Assembly (NCBI GenBank): GCA_030407315.1
Contig: JALQPE010002927.1
Coordinates: forward strand, 1 to 64,000
DNA length: 64,000 nt
Direction: 5' to 3'
DNA from: Asparagopsis taxiformis
Taxonomy: Eukaryota; Rhodophyta; Florideophyceae; Bonnemaisoniales; Bonnemaisoniaceae
Part shown: in pieces, positions 54,620-62,545 of the stretch
Position numbering within the stretch: position 1 is the stretch's first letter
Layout: each line of letters opens with the position of its first letter
Program-made: the position numbers and the translations under genes
The notes under the pieces: generated by a model
The model's input: only the letters and a program-made list of their open reading frames with translations
The model's database searches: none
Told to the model about the DNA's origin: nothing

Positions 54620-54760
54620 AAGACAGTAATCGACGAGGTCTTTGGACTCTGACATGGCTTGGATGTCTTCCGGTGCAAGGATTCCTTCCAAATCAGACAG
54701 GTCACGGCTATCACGAAGCCTCTCCTTGCTTGCATATGCCACTGCTACGATATGGGAAAA
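54620..54760 (-). CDS. Bestrophin exon 2, piece b: cytosolic helices of domain 2
   Basis: It lies between elements E and D. It encodes FSHIVAVAYASKERL and ILAPEDIQAMSESKDLVDYC, the segment that matches ILHPLDVDDVIQ in domain 1 and VMSAEDIERVERVEEKGDYC in domain 5. The frame joins to both neighbours when one duplication copy (AAGAC, 54620-54624) is kept. Confidence 0.85.
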
Positions 54761-54765
54761 GAGAC

Positions 54766-55149
54766 TGGTGCACGCCGCTAGCACTCTGTGCGCCGTGACA
54801 AGTGCTCTCTGCTCCTATTTCAACACCGTCCAATTAACGTAACTTTGTATGACATTTTTTGGCACGGCGCGTTTTACACATTGTTAATTGGCTGTTGTAA
54901 TGATTGTGGCAGGTCAAGCTGCCCTATCGATATTCAGTATCGATCTGAACCCTTCATGCCCTACGAAGGCTGGCAAGAGTCGCCCTACGTACCTTGCCCT
55001 AGCAATGATGTTTTCTGTACTTGTTTTGCGTTTGGGATCCAGGGAACAAGGGAACTAGAAGGAATATATATATCTAGCTTCTTAGGTCAGGACCTCGAGA
55101 ATAAAGGATACCATCGTAGCGACATTTATTGTTCTACATGCGAGCAAAA
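54766..55149 (+). repeat. 5' LTR of gypsy E (384 bp)
   Basis: Starts TGGTGCACGCCG and ends GCGAGCAAAA, so its end is not the usual CA. The end is fixed by the target duplication and by the leader GTGATCAC that it shares with element D. Confidence 0.9.
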
Positions 55150-55189
55150 GTGATCACTTGCTGAAGTTTTGAACACCCTGTCTATTAGC

Positions 55190-58100
55190 ATGGCTCAAGC
55201 GGGGCCGTCTACTGGGCAACCAATGTTCACACCGATTTCGCATCCTGAGCTGCGAAAATTGGGGCGAAATCCGATACACAATTTTCTTCTCGCTAGAGAA
55301 AATTACTTATTGCGTGTGCAAGATGCTGTGTCCTCTGGGAGCTCCATAACACCTGTCCCGCTGCGTTCTTCCATCGATCGTGATCTTTTACTGTCACTAA
55401 TTTCATTTGAAACCTTCCCTGGTGTTTCCAAATTTGATGACTTGACCGAAGAGGTACTCGAGGCGTGGCTAAAAGAAAAAGATGAGGTAAAATTGGAATC
55501 AATCTCGCTAGAAGATCTGGAAGAAACTATCAAGAATGGAATCAAAATTAATGTGCATGAAGCTGATGCTGAATTGCGCATTCAATCATTGTTCACTGAC
55601 TACCAGACGCTGTTAAGGAATCGAAAATGGGAACGTTTGATCGAAGACAAACCGCAGCTGGCTGTACGGCACATATGTCAGCTTTTGAAGCCGCCAATTC
55701 TTAAAATACGAATGGAACAGGATATTGAGCTGGGCGTAGATAATCTGGAGGAAGACTGGCTTCTCTTCTACAAAAGAGTTGTAAAGAGAGCTATTGCATG
55801 CGAAGAATATGTACCAATCAAGAGTATTGGAAATAACAGTGAGAAAATGAAACCGACGAAGAAAGTTAATCAAGGGAATGGAACACCCAACTCTGAGGGT
55901 GGTACGAATCCGTCCAGACCACCAAAAGCACCCAAGTGTCCGAAAGACATTTCCGATAAATCGATTGTACCAAGGGAAGGAAAGGCTCTTCCCGATTGTT
56001 TAAACCCTCGATGCAACGGTAAGCATTATCTGAGGGATTGTACTAAGTCCTCGGAAGAGGAAAAAGAAAAGTATCTCAAGGAATTTCGAGACAATCGAGC
56101 GAAACAAGGGAGGCTCAGCAGGTTATCTCCGGATCCACCCGTATTGACAGAATCTCGAGATAATGTAGATACTCTTTATCCTGGACGCCTTAATGCTACA
56201 CTGGCAGACAAGGTTCCAGTCATTTTAAATGGAGACTACGGTGCAGACCATGCCTCTTTAAGCCAGTATCATTTGGAGAAGTGTGCGCAAGCAGGAGTAT
56301 TTGTGGCGGTCCTCCCATTGCCATCACCAATTAAGATGGGTCTAGCATTACAAAGTATTGGTGAAGAAGGAAATGAAGTGCTGTATACAGCAAAAAGGAA
56401 GGCATGCGTATCGATCACAATTAATCTACCACAAGGACCATTAAGACTTCGAAACGTCCAGTTTTTGGTATTTGATGCTCCAATGCCCGAAGTACTGTTA
56501 TCAAGGCCGCTGTTACAATCTATCGGATTTAATCTGGACAAGCATTTGTCTGCTGTACGAAAATTATATCATGATGCAGATTTCTCTCATGTCGGTTTCA
56601 CAGTGGATCAAGATGCTCAAGAAAATATGGCGCAGTGTGATAAAGGGGCGCTCTCAAGATTGCTTCTAGCACCGATGCAGCAAGACAAAGAATCTTTGCC
56701 AATTGATAAGTGTGAAGAATATGTAAATGAGGGTAACAATGCTAGCAGTGCATCAGCTCTTCCTCAAAATGGTCGTTCAGTTGATCATACATCCAACTCA
56801 ATACTGTCAGGTGAAGGCCAAGAACTAAATCGGAATGAATTTGATGATACGAGCCTACCAGTAGGACATCATGATCAAGTTACTACCCGTAATTTCCTCG
56901 ACAAGTTAATAGAAGATGCAATTGACAATGGACTACCAAAGGAATATCAGGCAGAAATGCGTTCTTTAGTGTTTGAATTCGCTGACATCTTCCGCACCTC
57001 TTTGGGAGCAGATCCCCCTGCTGCAATTGAACCTATGAGAATTATGCTAAAGCGCGATGCAGCACCGGTACGTGTTAAGCAAAGAAGATATTCGCCGAGT
57101 CAAGCGTCTTTCTTACGAAAGAAGGTGGATGAGATGGTTAAATTGGGACTTGTATACCCAAACAACACAAGCCAGTGGGCTTGTGCACCGCTAATCGTAC
57201 CTAAGCAAGGTGTCGAGAAGTTCAGATTTACTGTTGATCTCAGGCCTGTTAATAATCAGACCATCCCTTATGTTTGGCCGATGCCCGATCTCGAGTCGGT
57301 AAGTAACAAGCTTGCTGGAGCAACTTCTTTTGCAACAATGGACTTATGTCAAGGTTATTGGCAGCTACCATTACACCGTTCTTCGCAGGAATGTCAGAGC
57401 TTTATTACCGAAGATGGAGTTTTCACTCCGACACGAGTGATGCATGGCCAAACCAATTCGGTTTCATATCTGCAGAGCAGTGTACAGAAACTATGCCGTC
57501 CGATCCGGGATTATGTTTTGTTATGGCTGGATGACATGCTACTCCATTGTCGTACCGATGTAGACTTGATGAGGACTCTGCGTTCCTTTTTTACAATATG
57601 TAAGGAGCATAAGTTGAAGCTACATGCCGGAAAGTGCAAACTGTATCTGCAGAAAGTGCGATGGTGTGGCCGCTATATCAGCAAAGATGGAATAAGACTG
57701 GATCCAAGCAGATTCTGTGCTCTGAAAGACATGGAACCTCCAATTACTGGAGCAGATTTGCAGCAGTTCTTGTGTGCTGCCAATTGGATGAGGCAATGCG
57801 TCCCCCAGTTTACTACCATAGTCAAAGAGCTTCACAATACATTGGAAACTGTTTACAAGCAGTCTGGGAAGCGAACAAAGCAAGCTGTTTCAAAGATCAA
57901 ATTGAACGGCTTGTGGAATACTGTTCAACAGAATGCGTTCATCAAGGTTAAAGAGGCGCTTCTAAATTCTGCTACACTCGCCCACCCAGATCCAGCTAAG
58001 ATCCTTTGTTTGTTTACAGATGCTTCGGAACATCACTGGTCTGGTGTTCTCACTCAAATACCCAAGGCTGATATGGACAAAGAGTTCTCATTGCAGACGC

Positions 58101-59998
58101 ATGAACCTCTTGCATTCTTATCAGGCTCATTTAAAGGTTCCAGTGAGCGATGGTCAACAATTGAAAAAGAAGCGTTTGCAGTTGTGGAGTCAGTTACTCG
58201 ATTAGATTACATGCTGCTGCGTCCGGAAGGATTCTGGCTGTTTACGGATCATAAGAATCTTGTGTTTATTTTTGATCCTATCTCTAAATCGAAGGGACTG
58301 GGTAAGCATGTTCTTCACAAGGTTGAGCGCTGGGCTATGCGTCTTTCATCGTATCGCTACACCGTCGTTCACATCAATGGAGAAGACAATTGCTGGGCAG
58401 ACCTTCTTTCTCGTTGGGGTGCTGTCGCTACAAACCAGTTCAATACTCCCACATACCGTGCGTCACTTTCTTCACTCTTTGTTGCACCTGTTGCCCCAGA
58501 TTGGGATCCTGATATGAATTGGCCAAGGCCCTCAGACCTTCTCGCTGTCCAAGAGGCCGCAATTGAAGGAGGGGAGAAGCCAGCACAGGAAACGAAAACT
58601 AATGGACTATTCACGAATTCCAATGGCTCAATTTGGATTCCTACATCAGCAGTTGAGCTTCAATTACGCATTTGCGTCATTGCACATTGTGGCAGTGGTG
58701 GACATCGTGGAGCAGCAACAACGTTGACACAAGTGAAGGATAACTTCTATTGGAGTACCATGGAGAATGACATAAACACGTTTTGTAAGTCATGCTTACA
58801 CTGTTTGTGTACCTCCAATGGATACAGAGTGCCTAGACCTTTAGGTCATGCATTGCATTCGGACAAACCAAATGAAGTTCTTCATTTTGATTACTTATTC
58901 ATGGGTCCAAGCTCTACTGGGGATAAATACGTCCTCATACTAAAAGATGATGCTTCATCTTTTGTGTGGCTACAGCCATGCAAAGTGGCTGATGCAGATA
59001 CAACTACAGAAGTGCTCCTACGGTGGTTTTCATTGTTCGGTGTTTGCTTTACGTGGGTTTCAGACAGAGGCTCACATTTCAAAAATGCAGTCATGAATGC
59101 ACTAAATCGACGTCTCCATGCGCATCACCATTTTACCACAGCGTACTGTCCCCAGTCTAATGGGACAGTGGAGAGTGTCTGTAAACAAGTGCTTCGATCT
59201 GCAAGGGCACTTCTGTCTGAGTTCAGGCTTGATGAGAAGGATTGGCCACGGATTGTCGGTTTGATTCAAAGTATCTTGAACCACTCTAAACGTGCTTCTA
59301 TGGGAAATGTTGCTCCTGTCACGGCCTTTACTGGACTTGCAGCTGATAGTCCTCTTCTATCCATTAAGCCCAGTACAGGTGTACAACCGCAATCGTTGAC
59401 ATTCATTCGTGCTCAAAAGGTTGTTGGCATACAAAATTTGATGAAACATCTGGATGAAATTCACAAGGAGGTTGCCTCTCGCCGCACACGCAAACGCGAC
59501 TTAGCTGTTGAAGCTCACAACAAGAAAACGCATGTTCAAAAGGTCAACTTCGATGCTGGAGACTTTGTTCTCGTAGCGCAGCGCATCATGAATGATGGCC
59601 ATAAACTTCGAGTGAAATGGCGAGGTCCGAGGCGCATCACAAAGGCTAAGTCAGAATTCGTGTATGAAGTTGAAGACCTTATAAGCGGTTCTCATGCTCT
59701 GGTACATGTTAACCGATTGAAATTCTACGCCGATTCTAAGTTGAATATTACAGAGAGTTTACTGGATACCATCGCTCATAATAACCCCCACTACAACAAA
59801 GTCGAGAAACTCCTAGACTTGCGCTATAACACTGATCTTAAGAGGTATGAAGTGCGAGCAAAATGGCAAGGCTTTGAAGATGAAGACCCAACTTGGGAAC
59901 CATTTGATATTATGAAGGAAGACATCCCAAGTATGTTGGCTGATTTTCTGGCTAAGTTCCATGATCAAGATTTAGTGGTGGCTGCTTCACAGGCTTGA
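55190..59998 (+). CDS. Gag-Pol polyprotein of gypsy E, 1602 residues, with chromodomain
   Basis: Start ATG at 55190. The layout is that of element D: Gag, atypical zinc knuckle CLNPRCNGKHYLRDC near 272, protease-like NGDYGADHASLS near 348, RT with FTVDLRPVNNQ and WLDDMLLHC near 780, RNase H from LFTDASEHHWSG near 942. The integrase zinc-binding region (HCGSGGHRG...CKSCLHC) is near 1167, and core acidic residues lie in HFDYLFMG, VSDRGSHFKN and NGTVESVCKQ. A chromodomain (YEVRAKWQGFEDEDPTWEPF) is near 1560. It differs from D at many positions throughout, so the two are separate families of one lineage and not copies of each other. No disabling change was seen. Confidence 0.95.
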   Translation: MAQAGPSTGQPMFTPISHPELRKLGRNPIHNFLLARENYLLRVQDAVSSGSSITPVPLRSSIDRDLLLSLISFETFPGVSKFDDLTEEVLEAWLKEKDEVKLESISLEDLEETIKNGIKINVHEADAELRIQSLFTDYQTLLRNRKWERLIEDKPQLAVRHICQLLKPPILKIRMEQDIELGVDNLEEDWLLFYKRVVKRAIACEEYVPIKSIGNNSEKMKPTKKVNQGNGTPNSEGGTNPSRPPKAPKCPKDISDKSIVPREGKALPDCLNPRCNGKHYLRDCTKSSEEEKEKYLKEFRDNRAKQGRLSRLSPDPPVLTESRDNVDTLYPGRLNATLADKVPVILNGDYGADHASLSQYHLEKCAQAGVFVAVLPLPSPIKMGLALQSIGEEGNEVLYTAKRKACVSITINLPQGPLRLRNVQFLVFDAPMPEVLLSRPLLQSIGFNLDKHLSAVRKLYHDADFSHVGFTVDQDAQENMAQCDKGALSRLLLAPMQQDKESLPIDKCEEYVNEGNNASSASALPQNGRSVDHTSNSILSGEGQELNRNEFDDTSLPVGHHDQVTTRNFLDKLIEDAIDNGLPKEYQAEMRSLVFEFADIFRTSLGADPPAAIEPMRIMLKRDAAPVRVKQRRYSPSQASFLRKKVDEMVKLGLVYPNNTSQWACAPLIVPKQGVEKFRFTVDLRPVNNQTIPYVWPMPDLESVSNKLAGATSFATMDLCQGYWQLPLHRSSQECQSFITEDGVFTPTRVMHGQTNSVSYLQSSVQKLCRPIRDYVLLWLDDMLLHCRTDVDLMRTLRSFFTICKEHKLKLHAGKCKLYLQKVRWCGRYISKDGIRLDPSRFCALKDMEPPITGADLQQFLCAANWMRQCVPQFTTIVKELHNTLETVYKQSGKRTKQAVSKIKLNGLWNTVQQNAFIKVKEALLNSATLAHPDPAKILCLFTDASEHHWSGVLTQIPKADMDKEFSLQTHEPLAFLSGSFKGSSERWSTIEKEAFAVVESVTRLDYMLLRPEGFWLFTDHKNLVFIFDPISKSKGLGKHVLHKVERWAMRLSSYRYTVVHINGEDNCWADLLSRWGAVATNQFNTPTYRASLSSLFVAPVAPDWDPDMNWPRPSDLLAVQEAAIEGGEKPAQETKTNGLFTNSNGSIWIPTSAVELQLRICVIAHCGSGGHRGAATTLTQVKDNFYWSTMENDINTFCKSCLHCLCTSNGYRVPRPLGHALHSDKPNEVLHFDYLFMGPSSTGDKYVLILKDDASSFVWLQPCKVADADTTTEVLLRWFSLFGVCFTWVSDRGSHFKNAVMNALNRRLHAHHHFTTAYCPQSNGTVESVCKQVLRSARALLSEFRLDEKDWPRIVGLIQSILNHSKRASMGNVAPVTAFTGLAADSPLLSIKPSTGVQPQSLTFIRAQKVVGIQNLMKHLDEIHKEVASRRTRKRDLAVEAHNKKTHVQKVNFDAGDFVLVAQRIMNDGHKLRVKWRGPRRITKAKSEFVYEVEDLISGSHALVHVNRLKFYADSKLNITESLLDTIAHNNPHYNKVEKLLDLRYNTDLKRYEVRAKWQGFEDEDPTWEPFDIMKEDIPSMLADFLAKFHDQDLVVAASQA

Positions 59999-60005
59999 AG
60001 CCTGC

Positions 60006-60020
60006 GTCCAGAGAGGGGAC
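60006..60020 (+). promoter_or_regulatory. Polypurine tract of gypsy E
   Basis: GTCCAGAGAGGGGAC lies between the Gag-Pol stop and the 3' LTR. Confidence 0.6.
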
Positions 60021-60403
60021 TGGTGCACGCCGCTAGCACTCTGTGCGCCGTGACAAGTGCTCTCTGCTCCTATTTCAACACCGTCCAATTAACGTAACTT
60101 TGTATGACATTTTTTGGCACGGCGCGTTTTACACATTGTTAATTGGCTGTTGTAATGATTGTGGCAGGTCAAGCTGCCCTATCGATATTCAGTATCGATC
60201 TGAACCCTTCATGCCCTACGAAGGCTGGCAAGAGTCGCCCTACGTACCTTGCCCTAGCAATGATGTTTTCTGTACTTGTTTTGCGTTTGGGATCCAGGGA
60301 ACAAGGGAACTAGAAGGAATATATATATCTAGCTTCTTAGGTCAGGACCTCGAGAATAAAGGATACCATCGTAGCGACATTATTGTTCTACATGCGAGCA
60401 AAA
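60021..60403 (+). repeat. 3' LTR of gypsy E (383 bp)
   Basis: One base shorter than the 5' copy, otherwise the same by eye. GAGAC follows. Confidence 0.93.
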
Positions 60404-61034
60404 GAGACGCTCAATATCCCTCGGATGCCACGTCCCACTCTTGCACATGATGCCAATCTCTGTAACGACAGTCACTATATGTGGCTTCAAAGAGGTTTCC
60501 CATAGTTGCAGTCCATTCCAGTATCGTGCATACGCATCATTGATCCAGAATCCCATGAGAAGGAAAACACCAAGACCAACATAGGAGGTAGTGGATCTGC
60601 TGAGTGGAATATAGAGACACCACCAGCGACACCCTGGTTCGGAATCCTCCCTGTCTTCCGAAACACCACGAGTAAGGAACACAATGAAGGATACCCAGGC
60701 AAGGAAGACCAGCAGTGCCAGAGTGAGTTCTTTGGTTACAGTTGGCAGACGAAGCCTGCTGAGAAATCCGGCGATACCCTTCTTCTTGGGAGGTTGCTTC
60801 CCGTCTGAGCATTCTGCTTCAAGCCAGTACGGAGTATTGTGTTCGAGTTTGACATTATGGATGAGTGGACGTTCTTCGTACCACATGTTCAAGAAACGCA
60901 GTGCAGCTGCACTGGCCAGTGCATTGAGTTTAATGTCCTGGAGATCGAATCCGAAAGGCTCATTGAGGGCATTTGCGACGACGAAAAGCATACCGATTCC
61001 ATAGGTGATGAGAACAGCCCACAGAGTAGTGAAC
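60404..61034 (-). CDS. Bestrophin exon 2, piece a: end of domain 1, first half of domain 2
   Basis: It covers TM4 of domain 1 with NEPFGFDLQDIKL, a linker with Lys-rich KQPPKKKG, TM1 of domain 2 (LALLVFLAWVSFIVFL), TM2 (YVGLGVFLLMGFWINDAYAR) and the start of the cytosolic helices, up to the GAGAC duplication of element E (60404-60408). The reading continues at 54760. Confidence 0.85.
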
Positions 61035-61160
61035 CTACAGAGTGGCGGGCAGATGGAATACACACGGGAAAGAAATGAAAGTCAGAATACATGTCTCATT
61101 CCAATTGGAATATTGATTCAGTCAGCGCAGACATAACGCCGAGGGACAAAATCGACGTAC
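61035..61160 (-). other. Intron 1 (126 bp)
   Basis: Donor GTACGT at 61160 and acceptor CTGTAG ending at 61035. Splicing rebuilds the Trp codon in SGW followed by FTTLWAVLITYG, as in domain 5 (SGWWTTLWVVIIAYG). Confidence 0.8.
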
Positions 61161-62119
61161 CATCCACTGGTCTCAACCAAAGCAAGTGGGAGGAAGAAGA
61201 GCCAGATGTAGAGAAAGATTCGAAGGTGATTGACGTATCCCAAGGCGGGCTGGAACTCGGCAATACGAAGAAGGGCAGCGGCGATGGAGTCGACCATGTT
61301 GATTGTAAATCCCTGAAAAACTTGCGTGTTAAGGGCTGTAGGAGAGTGAGGCATGGCGGGCTGAAAGCCGGCCTTGAAATCTGGGTTTGACGAGGACAAA
61401 TACGCTCGTATAACGCGAGTACAATGAATATGCATTTCTTGAGATTGAATGACGTCATCCACATCGAGTGGGTGGAGAATATTCTCCAGCTGTTCGCGTT
61501 CCCTCTCTCCGCGCAGCATCATCTTGAGCGCGATAGGATAGGCCATGAAATGAGCGAGGATTCTATCACGGTCGTTGGGATGCCAATAAGGGTCTGGATA
61601 GAGCTGAACAAAGTTGCGAACAAGGATGCGTAAATGCGCCATGGTGTTATTCCAGGTCGCACGCGCGGTGCGATGGCGATTGGAGGCTTCGCGAATGAAG
61701 AAGCCGAGGAGGACGAAGAGGGCCCATCCGACGCCGTAGACGACGGAGGACGAGATGAGGAAGCTGGAGGTCCAGAAGGGGACGGAGAGGGATGCATTAT
61801 CTTGGTCGTTGCGAAATGCATAGGCGATCATCATGATGGCGGAGGACCACAGCGTCTGAACGACGAGCATGCGCCACGGGACGGTGCGAATGACTGTCGC
61901 TAGAGCGGTTGTTTGGGGCGGTAGTGGCTCTGCGGGTCCACTACCCAATCGGCCGGTTGTTTGCACATTCTGGAGATACTGCGCGACGGAGGCGTGCGGG
62001 AAGGTGCGGTAGGATGGGATTTGCTCGAGTGGCGGCTCGGGTGACGCGGGGGATTCGATGTCGAGATTTGTCGAGGAGGCGGTGGTGTCGTCTGTGCTCG
62101 ACGGGTTGGCGACGGTCAT
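61161..62119 (-). CDS. Bestrophin gene exon 1: most of domain 1
   Basis: Residues 1-319. A Ser/Thr-rich N-terminus of about 70 residues precedes TM1 (WRMLVVQTLWSSAIMMIAYA), TM2 (YGVGWALFVLLGFFIREASN), the cytosolic helices (WHPNDRDRILAHFMAYPIAL) and TM3 (HLRIFLYIWLFFLPLALVE). It ends in GGA TG before the donor GTACGT, in phase 2. Confidence 0.85.
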
Positions 62120-62545
62120 TGTGGATGCATGCGGATGTGGAGGGAGGGTTGCGGTTGAGATTGGGTATTTGTTGAGAACTGATGTGGGTAAGGTTTTGGG
62201 TGCGTTATTGTGCAGTGATGTCACACTGGGGATGCGGCGCGTGTATGGCCGGATGAGGTACAGCGGAGGACTCGGTGACGTAACGCTCTCGGGACAACTG
62301 TTGGTTTCTAGAACGTTTATTGGAGGATACGCAATGTGTGCGCCAATCATTGTCCACTTGAGCGAGACGTTTTGGAATACAGTACTTTTGGTCTCAGGTT
62401 TGAGGGCGACGCATCTACGGCCAATCAGGACTATGGGCCCAATTCGGGCAGGGCTCCAATGTAGTTCCGCCGCGCCGCGGTACATTGCGCAATTGAACAA
62501 TAAGCGTGAAAAATTGTCACGAGATGCATAAATTAAAGCTCCCAT
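62120..62545. other. Upstream region of the bestrophin gene
   Basis: The minus-strand frame of exon 1 stays open through most of this stretch, with extra in-frame ATGs (for example at about 62353), so the 5' end of the coding region is not certain. No other gene is seen. Confidence 0.5.

Larger units (their letters stand above)
54766..60403 (+). mobile_element. Ty3/gypsy retrotransposon E, intact, with target duplication GAGAC
   Basis: LTRs at 54766-55149 (384 bp) and 60021-60403 (383 bp) differ by one base-pair indel (CATTTATT against CATTATT). GAGAC is at 54761-54765 and 60404-60408. One intact Gag-Pol frame is present. It is a relative of element D in the opposite orientation, inserted in the same bestrophin exon. 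Confidence 0.96.
40315..62119 (-). pseudogene. Five-domain bestrophin-like channel gene, interrupted by three LTR elements
   Basis: Exons on the minus strand are 61161-62119, a second exon in four pieces (60404-61034, 54620-54760, 48041-49025, 42523-43365), 41854-42405, 41685-41733 and 40315-41566. They sum to 5412 nt, 1803 residues plus stop, with all phases agreeing. Five bestrophin (UPF0187/RFP-TM) units of about 350 residues follow one another. Each has TM1, TM2 with a core like GFALFLLLGF, two helical segments, TM3 ending near LPF.LVE..GW, TM4, and the family motif PFG.D..D (residues about 345, 685, 1033, 1396, 1748; the third is PIGDDDLD). Known bestrophins are chloride-permeable pentamers in membranes. 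The three insertions in exon 2 make this copy disrupted, although its coding frame is otherwise clean. The start ATG at 62119 is chosen as the first before the acidic N-terminus; upstream in-frame ATGs exist, and an earlier start with a Ser/Thr/Arg-rich, transit-peptide-like leader is possible. Confidence 0.88.
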
